NCBI RefSeq assembly: GCF_029643425.1
Contig: NZ_CP119106.1
Coordinates: 372,001 to 436,000, forward strand
Source: Isoptericola sp. AK164
GTDB lineage: Bacteria; Actinomycetota; Actinomycetes; Actinomycetales; Cellulomonadaceae
Length of the DNA: 64,000 bases
Direction of reading: 5' to 3'
A model generated the notes under the pieces. It had not been told where the DNA came from. It did not search any database and worked only from the letters and a program-made list of their open reading frames with translations. The position numbers and the translations under genes are program-made. This document shows, one piece after another, positions 9,870 to 17,783 of the stretch. Numbering within the stretch: position 1 is the stretch's first letter; every line of letters begins with the position of its first letter.

Positions 9870-9995
9870 GGCGAGATGAGCTGTCGGGTTAGGCCGAGAA
9901 GTGGTGGCCTGCCGCCGAAGGACGGCTTCACCCCGAGGGTGGCGACGTGCGTCACCCGCAAAACCTGGGTCTCCCGCTGCTGCCGTCGGTGCTCC
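9870..9995 (-). promoter_or_regulatory. c-di-AMP (ydaO/yuaA-type) riboswitch
   Basis: Read on the minus strand, the leader holds the conserved ydaO blocks in order: GGGAGACCCAGGTTT, GGGGTGAAGCCG, the CGGCGGCAGGCC segment and AACCCGACAGCTCATCTCGC just before the Shine-Dalgarno. These match the family's conserved purine-rich cores and its 3' ACCCGACAGCT box. The aptamer ends about 17 bases before the ATG of the NlpC/P60 gene, so cyclic di-AMP binding could act on translation or on transcript extension. Boundaries are estimated by eye. Confidence 0.85.
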
Positions 9996-10309
9996 GTTGG
10001 GCCGGCCCGCCGGCAGCACTGGGCTGCGGACCGGTCGCCGCCCGGTCTCCGGACGACGTAGGGACCGTAACCACGCGATCACGGCAGGTCACAATCCGAT
10101 AACGACCATGTCGGGAGGTGGTCGTGGAGGAGGCGTGAAGGGATCCGGCGGCGGGAACGTGCCCGTCATGACCGACGAGTCCGGACAGAACCGGACCGAA
10201 CGCCCCGGGATCGCCGCCCCGGATCGGACGATCGCCGCATCCGGGGTGCCGGGTCGGTGAAGATCGGGCGCGGGTCCGATGACGTCGCTCGACGTCCGGT
10301 GACGCCCGG
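9996..10309. other. non-coding region upstream of the c-di-AMP riboswitch
   Basis: No convincing reading frame is visible. On the minus strand TTGTGA, about 19 bases, then TACGGT could be the promoter of the riboswitch-NlpC/P60 transcript (around 10060-10095). The rest, up to the stop of the septum_form gene at 10310, shows nothing I can name. Confidence 0.4.
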
Positions 10310-11038
10310 TCAGTCCAGCAGCGACCCGGTGCGCTCGTCGTCCAGCACGGCGACGCACAGCCCGGTCCGGTCCCCGGCCTCCCACGCGTCCTCCGTCGGG
10401 GTCCACACCACGAACGTGACCGACCGTTCCGCCTCGGCCCGGGCCTGCGGCCCGAGCAGGCCGGCGGTGCACCCGCGCGCCGTCCGGGCGGCCACGACGT
10501 CCTCGCCGGGCCAGATCGCGTCGCTCGCGGCGTCGGTGCGCCCCACCACCTCGGCGACGTGCGGGTCCGCGCAGGGCACGACCTCCACCTCGCCGACGCC
10601 GCCCTCCGTCGACGCGCCCGACAGGCACGAGCCCAGGACGAGCTGGACGGCGTTGACCGTCGTGGGGGCGGTGACGTCCGCGGCGACCGGCTCCCACGCC
10701 TGCTCGCGCGCGCTGGAGGTCAGGGCGGAGATCCCGGTCGCCCCGGCCACGACGAGCACGATCAGCCCGACCACCGACAGCACCCAGATCCGCGCGGTGC
10801 GGCGTGCCGCGGCACGTTCGGCCGGTGTCGGCCCGCCCGGGGCTCCCCAGCGGGTGCCGTCGCCCGACCGGCCCGGCGGGGCGGGAACCGATGCCCCCGT
10901 GGGGCCGGCGGCGGTCGCGCCCGGCGTCCCGGCGGCCGGCGGAGTCCCGGCGACCGGCGGCGTCCCGTCCGGCCCGGCCGCGGGCGTCACCGGACCGGGC
11001 GAGGCGAAGGAGAGGTCGTCCTCGGGTCGCTCGGTCAT
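10310..11038 (-). CDS. septum_form domain membrane protein
   Basis: A 242-residue membrane protein. A Pro/Ala/Gly-rich cytoplasmic N-terminus (residues 1-75) leads to one helix (IWVLSVVGLIVLVVAGATGI), followed by an extracytoplasmic domain with LGSCLSG, VVPCADPHVAEVVG, ARGCTAG and TGLCVAVL. Cysteines paired with DPHxAEV are typical of the actinobacterial septum_form (PF13845) domain, which is loosely tied to septum formation; exact role unknown. A second protein of the same type lies at 28521-29297. A TAGGTT box seven bases before the ATG suggests a leaderless message. Confidence 0.78.
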   Translation of the reverse strand: MTERPEDDLSFASPGPVTPAAGPDGTPPVAGTPPAAGTPGATAAGPTGASVPAPPGRSGDGTRWGAPGGPTPAERAAARRTARIWVLSVVGLIVLVVAGATGISALTSSAREQAWEPVAADVTAPTTVNAVQLVLGSCLSGASTEGGVGEVEVVPCADPHVAEVVGRTDAASDAIWPGEDVVAARTARGCTAGLLGPQARAEAERSVTFVVWTPTEDAWEAGDRTGLCVAVLDDERTGSLLD

Positions 11039-11073
11039 GGAGGACAACCTACCGAGCCGTGCGCCCCCCGGGG

Positions 11074-11784
11074 TCAGACGCCCACACGCCGCTCGACGCC
11101 GGGCAGGTCGTCGTCGTGCAGGACGTCGCTGAGCCGCCGCCGGTCGAGCCGGCGCACCCAGCCGGCGCGGGCGCCGTCGGGCCGCGCCTCCTGCACGACC
11201 CAGCGACGGACGCCGATCGCGGTGAGGCGGGCACCGATCGCGAGGACCTCGTCGCGGGTGTGCAGCGTCGGGTCGACGGTGGTGCGCACCTCGTGGTCGA
11301 CCCCGGACTCGACCAGCAGCCGGACCGACTCCCAGGCGGCCCGGCCGGACGGGGCTGCGCCGGTGACCTCCTCGTAGCGGTCCGGGAGCGCCTTGACGTC
11401 GAGCCCGACCCAGTCGACGAGCGGCAGCACGTGCGCCAGGCGGGCGGGCCACGCGCCGCCGGAGTGCAGCCCCACCTCGAGCCCCAGGTCGCGGACGTCC
11501 CGGCAGGCGTCCGCCAGGCCCGGGTGCAGCGTCGGCTCGCCGCCGGAGATCACCAGACCGTCGAGCATCCGGCGTCGCCGCTCCAGCAGGTCGAGGAGCT
11601 CCGACCAGGTCGCCCCGGGACGACGGCGGGGGTCGATGAGGGCCGGGTTGTGGCAGTAGGTGCAGCGCCAGGGGCACCCCTGGGTGAAGGCGGTCGCGAC
11701 GAGGTGCCCCGGCCGGTCCACGGTGGAGAACGGCACGAAGCCGGCCAGCCGCAGCGGGGCGCGGGTCGGCGCGTCAGGCGACAT
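11074..11784 (-). CDS. nrdG: anaerobic ribonucleoside-triphosphate reductase activating protein
   Basis: A 236-residue radical SAM activase that makes the glycyl radical on NrdD. The cluster motif CPWRCTYC gives Cys37, Cys41 and Cys44, with AFTQGCPWRC before it; VISGGEPTLHP is the SAM-binding GGE motif and VDWVGLDVK is typical of this family. I place the start at the ATG at 11784, behind GGTGGG; a GTG six bases upstream (11790) is also possible. The gene overlaps the end of nrdD by about 11 bases, so the two form an operon for oxygen-free deoxynucleotide synthesis. Confidence 0.9.
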   Translation of the reverse strand: MSPDAPTRAPLRLAGFVPFSTVDRPGHLVATAFTQGCPWRCTYCHNPALIDPRRRPGATWSELLDLLERRRRMLDGLVISGGEPTLHPGLADACRDVRDLGLEVGLHSGGAWPARLAHVLPLVDWVGLDVKALPDRYEEVTGAAPSGRAAWESVRLLVESGVDHEVRTTVDPTLHTRDEVLAIGARLTAIGVRRWVVQEARPDGARAGWVRRLDRRRLSDVLHDDDLPGVERRVGV

Positions 11785-13573
11785 CGACACCCACCGCCGT
11801 CGGCTCCCGGAAGGTCACGCGCTCGGCGTACTCGCCCTGCTTGCCGGTGTTGAACGAGGCCACGGGACGGAAGTAGCCCATCACGCGGGTCCAGACCTCG
11901 GTGGGTGCGGAACAGGTGGGGCACTCGCGCACGTCGCCGGCCAGGTAGCCGTGCGTGGCGCAGATCGAGAACGTCGGCGTGACCGTCAGGTAGGGCAGCC
12001 GGTGGTTCTCCAGGGCCCGCCGCACCAGCCGGCGGCAGGACTCGGCGCTGGAGACCTGCTCGCCGAGGTACAGGTGCAGCACCGTTCCGCCGGTGTAGCG
12101 CCGCTGCAGCTCGTCCTGGCGGGCCAGCGCCTCGAACGGGTCGTCGGTGAACCCCACCGGGAGCTGGGTGGAGTTGGTGTAGTAGGGCTGTTCGTCGCTG
12201 CCCGCCTGCAGGATGCCGGGGTACCGGGAACGGTCCTCCCGGGCGAACCGGTAGGTGGTGCCCTCGGCCGGGGTCGCCTCCAGGTTGTACAGGTGCCCGG
12301 TGCGCTCCTGGATCTCCACGAGCCGGCCGCGCACGTGGTCGAGCAGCTCCAGGGCCATGGCGTGCCCGGTCGGGGTGGTGATGTCGTGGGTGTCGCCCGT
12401 GGCGTTGCGGATCATCTCGTTGACGCCGTTGACACCGATGGTGGAGAAGTGGGCGTCGAGGGTGCCGAGGTAGCGCTGCGTCCACGGGTACAGCCCGGCG
12501 TCCATGAGCTCCTGGACCGTCGCCCGCCGCGCCTCGAGACCATCGGCCGCCAGGTCGATCAGCCGGTCCAGGGCGGCGTACAGCGCGTCCCGGTCCGGGC
12601 CGTGGACGTGCCCGAGCCGGGCGCAGTTGACGGTGACCACGCCGATCGAGCCGGTCTGCTCGCCGGACCCGAACAGCCCGTTGCCGCGGGCCAGCAGCTC
12701 GCGCAGGTCGAGCTGGAGACGGCAGCACATCGACCGCACGTCGCCCGGGTTGAGGTCGGAGCTGACGAAGTTCTGGAAGTACGGCGTGCCGTACCGCGCC
12801 GTCATGGTGAAGATCTCCTCGGAGATCTCCGAGTCCCAGTCGAAGTCGGGCGTGATGTTGTACGTCGGGATGGGGAACGTGAAGACCCGGCCGGCCGCGT
12901 CGCCGGCGGACACGACCGCGACGAACGCCCGGTTGATCATGTCGGACTCCTTCTGGAGGTCCCCGTAGGTGACCTCCAGGACGTCCTCGCCCACGACGGG
13001 GTGCTCCTCGGCGAGGTCCTCCGGGCAGGTCAGGTCGAAGGTGAGGTTGGTGAAGGGCGTCTGGGTGCCCCACCGGGAGGGCACGTTGAGGTTGTGCACG
13101 AACTCCTGCAGGGCCTGGGTGACCTCGTCCTGGCTGAGGCGGTCGACGTGCACGTACGGCGCGAGCAGCGTGTCGAAGGAGCTGAACGCCTGGGCGCCCG
13201 CCCACTCGTTCTGCAGGGTGCCGAAGAAGTTGACGATCTGGCCCAGCGCGGACCCCAGGTGCCGCGGCGGGCGCGAGGAGACCGCGCCGGGCACGCCGCC
13301 GAACCCCTCGGACAGCAGCTGGCGCAGCGACCACCCGGCGCAGTAGCCGCCGAGGACGTCGAGGTCGTGGACGTGCAGGTCGCCGTCGCGGTGAGCGGCG
13401 GCGAGCCCGGGGGAGAACACCTCGTCGAGCCAGTAGTTCGCGATCGTCTTGCCGGCGACGTTGAGGACGAGCCCGCCCAGCGAGTAGCCCTGGTTGGCGT
13501 TGGCGCGCACCCGCCAGTCGGCCCGGGCCACGTACTCGCTGACGGCGGCTGAGGCATCGATCTGCGTACCCAT
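11774..13573 (-). CDS. nrdD: anaerobic ribonucleoside-triphosphate reductase (class III), no ATP-cone
   Basis: A 599-residue class III reductase that makes dNTPs using a glycyl radical. The C-terminal zinc site is Cys538, His541, Cys551 and Cys554 (CATHGYLAGDVRECPTC), a variant with His in place of one Cys, and the radical glycine is Gly566 in RVMGYF, followed by NTGKQGEYAERV. It is shorter than the E. coli enzyme (712) because it starts directly at the catalytic domain and has no N-terminal ATP-cone, so allosteric activity control by ATP/dATP may differ. GGAGC precedes the ATG. The promoter carries a CRP-type palindrome. nrdG follows in the same operon. Confidence 0.95.
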   Translation of the reverse strand: MGTQIDASAAVSEYVARADWRVRANANQGYSLGGLVLNVAGKTIANYWLDEVFSPGLAAAHRDGDLHVHDLDVLGGYCAGWSLRQLLSEGFGGVPGAVSSRPPRHLGSALGQIVNFFGTLQNEWAGAQAFSSFDTLLAPYVHVDRLSQDEVTQALQEFVHNLNVPSRWGTQTPFTNLTFDLTCPEDLAEEHPVVGEDVLEVTYGDLQKESDMINRAFVAVVSAGDAAGRVFTFPIPTYNITPDFDWDSEISEEIFTMTARYGTPYFQNFVSSDLNPGDVRSMCCRLQLDLRELLARGNGLFGSGEQTGSIGVVTVNCARLGHVHGPDRDALYAALDRLIDLAADGLEARRATVQELMDAGLYPWTQRYLGTLDAHFSTIGVNGVNEMIRNATGDTHDITTPTGHAMALELLDHVRGRLVEIQERTGHLYNLEATPAEGTTYRFAREDRSRYPGILQAGSDEQPYYTNSTQLPVGFTDDPFEALARQDELQRRYTGGTVLHLYLGEQVSSAESCRRLVRRALENHRLPYLTVTPTFSICATHGYLAGDVRECPTCSAPTEVWTRVMGYFRPVASFNTGKQGEYAERVTFREPTAVGVDVA

Positions 13574-13591
13574 GGCGGCTCCTCGGAAGAT

Positions 13592-13611
13592 CTTGTGAAG
13601 GCCTTCACAAG
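13592..13611. promoter_or_regulatory. CRP/FNR-family-type palindrome at the nrdD promoter
   Basis: A perfect 20-base palindrome contains TGTGA-N6-TCACA (13594-13609), the consensus of CRP-type regulators such as GlxR or Crp in actinobacteria. A TAGCCT -10 box on the minus strand (13610-13615) abuts it, so the site covers the start of transcription 20-40 bases before the nrdD ATG. That position favours repression. Which regulator binds is not shown by the sequence. Confidence 0.65.
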
Positions 13612-13694
13612 GCTAGTCACCCGGAGGATCTGCCCGTCGCCGACACGCCGGGCCCGACGGCGTGACATCGATCCGGACCCGGCGTCACCTCGGC

Positions 13695-14492
13695 TCAGGC
13701 CAGGTCGAGGACCACCGGGACGTGGTCGCTCGCGCCCTTGCCGCGGCGCTCGTCCCGGTCGATCGAGACGCCCGTGACCCGGTCGCGCAGCGCGGGGGAG
13801 GCGTACGCGAAGTCGATGCGCAGACCCTTGTCCCGCGGGAAGGCGAGCTGCTGGTAGTCCCAGTAGGTGTACGTGCCGGGTGCGGGCACGTGCTCGCGGG
13901 TGACCTCGGTGAAGCCCGCCCGCTCGAACGCCGCGAACGCCTCCCGCTCCGGCGCGGACACGTGGGTCCTGCCCGCGAACGCGGTCACGTCCCACACGTC
14001 GGTGTCGCGGGGGATCACGTTCCAGTCGCCCAGCAGGGCGAGCTCGACCGCCGGGTCCGCCGTCAGCCACTGCGCGGCGTCGGCGCGCAGGCCCTCCAGC
14101 CACGCCAGCTTGTAGGCGTAGTGCGGGTCCTCCAGCGTCCGGCCGTGCGGGACGTACAGCGACCAGACCCGCACGCCCCCGCACGTCGCCCCCAGGGCGC
14201 GGGCCTCGACGCGCGGCTCCTGGTCGGGCTTGGCGAACGACGGCTGGCGCGGGAACGACGTCACGACGTCGTCCAGGCCCACGCGCGAGACGATCGCGAC
14301 ACCGTTCCACTGGTGGTACCCGGTGTGGGCGACCTCGTACCCGGCCTCCTCGAAGGGCAGGTGCGGGAACTGGTCGTCGCGGCACTTGGTCTCCTGGACC
14401 GCCAGCACGTCCGTGCCCGACCGCTCCAGGAAGGCCAGCACGCGGTCCAGCCGGGTACGGATCGAGTTGACGTTCCACGTGGCGATACGCAC
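13695..14492 (-). CDS. xthA: exodeoxyribonuclease III
   Basis: A 265-residue AP endonuclease/3'-5' exonuclease of the EEP superfamily acting in base-excision repair. Motifs in order are WNVNSIRTR, QETKCRDDQFP with the metal-binding Glu, SLYVPHGR, LLGDWNVIPRDTDVWD, GLRIDFAYAS and GASDHVPVVLDL with the catalytic Asp-His pair. The GTG start lies six bases after a TAGGGT -10 box, implying a leaderless message. It is divergent from the SDR gene with only 31 bases between the two start codons. Confidence 0.94.
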   Translation of the reverse strand: MRIATWNVNSIRTRLDRVLAFLERSGTDVLAVQETKCRDDQFPHLPFEEAGYEVAHTGYHQWNGVAIVSRVGLDDVVTSFPRQPSFAKPDQEPRVEARALGATCGGVRVWSLYVPHGRTLEDPHYAYKLAWLEGLRADAAQWLTADPAVELALLGDWNVIPRDTDVWDVTAFAGRTHVSAPEREAFAAFERAGFTEVTREHVPAPGTYTYWDYQQLAFPRDKGLRIDFAYASPALRDRVTGVSIDRDERRGKGASDHVPVVLDLA

Positions 14493-14498
14493 GCGAGC

Positions 14499-14517
14499 AC
14501 CCTAGGCCACATAGAGT
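14499..14517. promoter_or_regulatory. back-to-back -10 boxes of xthA (-) and SDR gene (+)
   Basis: TAGGGT on the minus strand (14499-14504) and TAGAGT on the plus strand (14512-14517) each end six bases before their start codon. The 31-base gap can hold both only if both transcripts start at or next to the start codon, so the two promoters overlap fully. Confidence 0.55.
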
Positions 14518-14523
14518 GCCGTC

Positions 14524-15297
14524 ATGGGTACTGCGCTCGTCACCGGCGCGACCGCCGGTCTGGGACTGGAGCTCGCCTGGCAGCTCGCCACCGCTCGTCA
14601 CGACCTCGTGCTCGTGGCCCGGGACGGCGACCGGCTCGACCAGGTCGCCGGACAGGTCCGCGCCGCCGCCGGCGTCCGCGTCGAGGTGATCGCCGCCGAC
14701 CTGTCGCGGCACGAGGACGTCGCGCGCGTCGCCGAACGGCTGTCCGTGACCGGCGCCGAGGACGGCGACGACCGTCGCCCGGTCGGGCTGCTCGTCAACA
14801 ACGCCGGCTTCGCCCCGGCCCAGCACTTCGTCGGCGGGGACCTGGAGGTCGAGACCGCCGCCGTCGACGTCATGGTGCGCGCCGTCATGATGCTCTCGCA
14901 CGCCGCCGCGGAGCAGATGGTCTCCCGCGGGCGCGGTGCCGTGCTCAACGTCTCCTCCGTGGCGGCGCTGACCGCCGGGGGCAGCTACGCGGCCGCCAAG
15001 GCCTACGTCCGCACCTTCACCGAGGGGCTCGCGGTGGAGCTGGCGGGCACCGGCGTCACGGCCACGGTGCTGTGCCCGGGCTTCACCCGGACCGAGTTCC
15101 ACGACCGGGCCGGGCTGGACACCGACGTCCTGCCCGACGGCGCGTGGCTGCACGCGTCCGAGGTGGCGGCCCACGCGCTCGCGGACGTGCGCCGCGGCGT
15201 CGTCATCTCCACGCCGTCGGTCCGCTACAAGGCGGCCTCCGCGGTGCTGCGGGCCATGCCGCGCTGGGCGGTGCGCGCCGTCGGGCACTACCGCTGA
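14524..15297 (+). CDS. SDR family short-chain dehydrogenase/reductase
   Basis: A 257-residue classical short-chain dehydrogenase. The nucleotide site is TGATAGLG (residues 7-14), NNAG at 92-95, catalytic Ser in NVSSVAAL (144-145), and Tyr155-x3-Lys159 in SYAAAKAYV. CPGFTRTEFHDRAG follows as in the family. The C-terminal part (VRYKAASAVLRAMPRWAVRAVG) resembles short-chain enzymes annotated as DltE or retinol-dehydrogenase-like. The substrate is unknown. The ATG lies six bases after TAGAGT, indicating a leaderless message; pyrE follows after 25 bases but has its own -10-like box. Confidence 0.88.
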   Translation: MGTALVTGATAGLGLELAWQLATARHDLVLVARDGDRLDQVAGQVRAAAGVRVEVIAADLSRHEDVARVAERLSVTGAEDGDDRRPVGLLVNNAGFAPAQHFVGGDLEVETAAVDVMVRAVMMLSHAAAEQMVSRGRGAVLNVSSVAALTAGGSYAAAKAYVRTFTEGLAVELAGTGVTATVLCPGFTRTEFHDRAGLDTDVLPDGAWLHASEVAAHALADVRRGVVISTPSVRYKAASAVLRAMPRWAVRAVGHYR

Positions 15298-15322
15298 GCC
15301 CGGTCGCCGTACCCTGGTACCC

Positions 15323-15901
15323 GTGACTTTCGCCGACTTCTCCCCGACCCCTCGCGAGCAGCTGCTCGAGCTCGTCAAGGAGCTCGCCGTCGTGCACGGC
15401 AGGGTGACGCTCTCCTCCGGCAAGGAGGCCGACTACTACGTCGACCTGCGCCGCATCACGCTGCACCACCGCGCCGCGCCGCTGGTCGGGCACGTGCTGC
15501 TGGACCACCTGGAGGAGGTCGGGCTCGGCACGGCCGAGGTCGACGCCGTCGGCGGGCTCACGCTCGGTGCGGACCCCATCGCCGACGCCCTGCTGCACGC
15601 CGCGGCGTCCCGCGGGCAGGACCTGGACGCCTTCGTGGTGCGCAAGTCCGCCAAGACGCACGGGATGCAGCGCCAGATCGAGGGGCCGGACGTCACCGGC
15701 CGCAAGGTCGTCGTGCTGGAGGACACCACCACGACGGGCGGGTCGCCGATCACCGCCATCGAGGCGCTGCGCGAGGCCGGCGCCGAGGTGCTCGGCTGCG
15801 CGACGATCGTCGACCGGGCGACCGGCGCGGGCGAGAAGATCGAGGCGCTCGGCGTGCCGTACCACTACCTCTTCGACCTGGACGACCTCGGCCTCGCCTG
15901 A
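15323..15901 (+). CDS. pyrE: orotate phosphoribosyltransferase
   Basis: A 192-residue enzyme joining orotate and PRPP to give OMP in pyrimidine synthesis. The N-terminal TLSSGKEADYYVDLRR motif and the PRPP-binding loop VVVLEDTTTTGGS are diagnostic, and RKSAKTHGMQRQIEG is the catalytic loop. GTG is the start; TACCCT ends eight bases before it, so it too may be leaderless. No other pyrimidine gene lies nearby. A long hairpin follows the stop, facing the convergent HAD gene. Confidence 0.95.
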   Translation: MTFADFSPTPREQLLELVKELAVVHGRVTLSSGKEADYYVDLRRITLHHRAAPLVGHVLLDHLEEVGLGTAEVDAVGGLTLGADPIADALLHAAASRGQDLDAFVVRKSAKTHGMQRQIEGPDVTGRKVVVLEDTTTTGGSPITAIEALREAGAEVLGCATIVDRATGAGEKIEALGVPYHYLFDLDDLGLA

Positions 15902-15910
15902 CCGCTCCTC

Positions 15911-15972
15911 GTTGTGGGCGTGAAATCTGCAGCCGTGAACCCGTTCAAGGCTGCAGATTTCACGCCCACAAC
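15911..15972. terminator. long perfect hairpin, family A copy 1 (pyrE / HAD junction)
   Basis: A 24-bp perfect stem from GTTGTGGGCG to CGCCCACAAC, with a further 5-bp inner stem and a two-base loop. It lies between converging pyrE and the HAD gene. Its outer stem is nearly the same as the hairpin at 54767-54827, so this is a dispersed repeat as well as a probable bidirectional terminator. Confidence 0.75.
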
Positions 15973-16004
15973 GGAGCGAGGCGTAACGAGGCGAGGCGGG
16001 GCCG

Positions 16005-16781
16005 TCAGACGCGGTCGACGAGGTCCGCGATCGAGTCGACGACGTGCGACGGGCGGAACGGGTGGTGGTCGACCTCGTCCGGCGTCGTGGAGCCGCTCAG
16101 CACGAGGAACGTCTCCAGACCCGCCTCGATGCCCGCGACGATGTCGGTGTCCATCCGGTCGCCGATCATCGCCGTGGTCTCCGAGTGCGCGACGATCCGG
16201 TTCAGGGCCGAGCGGAACATCATCGGGTTCGGCTTGCCCACGTAGTACGGGGAGCGCCCGGTCGCGGCGGTGATCATCGCCGCGACGGAGCCGGTGGCCG
16301 GCAACGGACCCTCTGCCGAGGGTCCCGTGGTGTCGGGGTTCGTCGCGATGAAGCGCGCCCCGTCCCTGATCAGCCGGACGGCCTTGGTGATCGCCTCGAA
16401 GGAGTAGGTGCGCGTCTCGCCGAGGACCACGTAGTCCGGGTCGGACTCGGTGAGGGTGTACCCGGCCTCGTGCATCGCCGTCGTCAGTCCCGCCTCGCCG
16501 ATCACGTACGCCGACCCGCCCGGCACCTGCTCGGCCAGGAACGTGGCGGTGGCGAGCGCGGAGGTCCAGATCGACTCCTCGGGCACGTCGACGCCCGAGT
16601 GCGCCAGGCGCGCGGCCAGGTCGCGCGCCGTGAAGATCGAGTTGTTGGTCAGCACCAGGAAGGGACGGTCCTTCGACCGCAGGGCGTCGACGAACTCCGC
16701 CGCGCCGTCGATGGCCTGCCCCTCGTGCACGAGCACGCCGTCCATGTCGGTCAGCCAGCACTCGATCGTCCGCTCGGTCAT
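16005..16781 (-). CDS. HAD-IIA family sugar-phosphatase (NagD-like)
   Basis: A 258-residue HAD phosphatase. The nucleophile motif is TDMDGVLVHEG with Asp12 and the general acid Asp14; FLVLTNNSIFTARDLA is motif II with the class IIA pattern; YYVGKPNPMMF and MIGDRMDTDIVAGIEAGLETFLVLSG are motifs III and IV. NagD-type enzymes act on small phosphates such as UMP, GMP or glycerol/phosphoglycolate; the real substrate cannot be read here. The ATG follows TACGGT by seven bases, so it is probably leaderless and shares a 30-base promoter gap with the divergent DUF368 gene. Confidence 0.9.
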   Translation of the reverse strand: MTERTIECWLTDMDGVLVHEGQAIDGAAEFVDALRSKDRPFLVLTNNSIFTARDLAARLAHSGVDVPEESIWTSALATATFLAEQVPGGSAYVIGEAGLTTAMHEAGYTLTESDPDYVVLGETRTYSFEAITKAVRLIRDGARFIATNPDTTGPSAEGPLPATGSVAAMITAATGRSPYYVGKPNPMMFRSALNRIVAHSETTAMIGDRMDTDIVAGIEAGLETFLVLSGSTTPDEVDHHPFRPSHVVDSIADLVDRV

Positions 16782-16811
16782 GGGACACACCGTAGCCCGT
16801 AGGCTGCACGC

Positions 16812-17783
16812 GTGACCGACGAGTCCTCCGAGCCCCCCACGCACACCGGCGCCGTCCGCCGGCACGCCGCGGCCCCGACCGGTACGTCCTGGCGCTCCGC
16901 CCCCGGCCTGGCCGTCCGCGGCGGGCTGGTCGGCATGGCCGAGTCCGTCCCGGGCATCTCCGGCGGGACCATCGCCCTGATCACCGGTCTGTACGACCGG
17001 CTCCTGGCCGCGGCGAGCCAGGTCGTGCACGCCGGTCGCGAGCTGGTCCAGGGAGTGGCGCAGGGGCACGGGCTGCGACCGGCCGGACGGGCTCTGCGGG
17101 CCGTCGACTGGCGGTTCCTCGCCCCTGTCGTGGGCGGCATGGTGGTGGTGCTGTTCGCCTCGTTGAGCACGATCGCGCCGCTGCTGGAGGAGCACCCGGT
17201 CCCGGTGCGGTCGGTGTTCTTCGGCATGATCGCCGTCTCGGTCCTGGTCCCGCTGAGCATGATGCCGCACCGGTTCCGCGGGCTGGACGCGGTGCTCCTG
17301 GTCGCGGCGGCCGTGGCGGGCTTCTTCCTCGTCGGCCTGCCGCCGTCGGAGGTCTCCGACCCCTCCCTCTGGTACGTGGCCCTCGCTGCGGCGATCGCGA
17401 TCAACGCCCTCGTGCTGCCGGGGGTGTCGGGGTCGACCCTGCTGGTGATCATGGGGCTGTACATCCCGGTCCAGCAGGCGATCGAGGACCGCGACCTGGC
17501 TTTCGTCGGTGCCTTCGCGATCGGCGCGGCCGTCGGCCTGGCCTCGTTCGTCAAGCTGCTGCACTGGCTGCTCGGGCACCGGCGGCAGGGCACGATGGCG
17601 GTGCTGGCGGGGCTGATGATCGGCTCGCTGCGGGCGCTGTGGCCCTGGCAGGACGCCGACGGCGGTCTGCTCGCGCCGGCGGGCGCGGGCGCGGTCGTCG
17701 GCCCGCTGCTGCTCGCCGTGGCGGGCGCCGCGCTCGTGGGCGCCGTCTTCTGGTGGGAGAGCTCGCGGGTCGTCGATGAGTGA
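16812..17783 (+). CDS. DUF368 membrane protein, probable undecaprenyl-phosphate translocase
   Basis: A 323-residue polytopic membrane protein with about eight hydrophobic helices. The two signature repeats of DUF368 are seen as ESVPGISGGTIALITGLYDRLL (residues about 45-65) and LVLPGVSGSTLLVIMGLY (about 200-218). DUF368 (PopT-type) proteins recycle undecaprenyl phosphate across the membrane for cell-wall synthesis; I infer that role by family. A TAGGCT box lies six bases before the GTG start. The end overlaps the start of the methyltransferase gene by eight bases, so the two are cotranscribed. Confidence 0.88.
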   Translation: MTDESSEPPTHTGAVRRHAAAPTGTSWRSAPGLAVRGGLVGMAESVPGISGGTIALITGLYDRLLAAASQVVHAGRELVQGVAQGHGLRPAGRALRAVDWRFLAPVVGGMVVVLFASLSTIAPLLEEHPVPVRSVFFGMIAVSVLVPLSMMPHRFRGLDAVLLVAAAVAGFFLVGLPPSEVSDPSLWYVALAAAIAINALVLPGVSGSTLLVIMGLYIPVQQAIEDRDLAFVGAFAIGAAVGLASFVKLLHWLLGHRRQGTMAVLAGLMIGSLRALWPWQDADGGLLAPAGAGAVVGPLLLAVAGAALVGAVFWWESSRVVDE

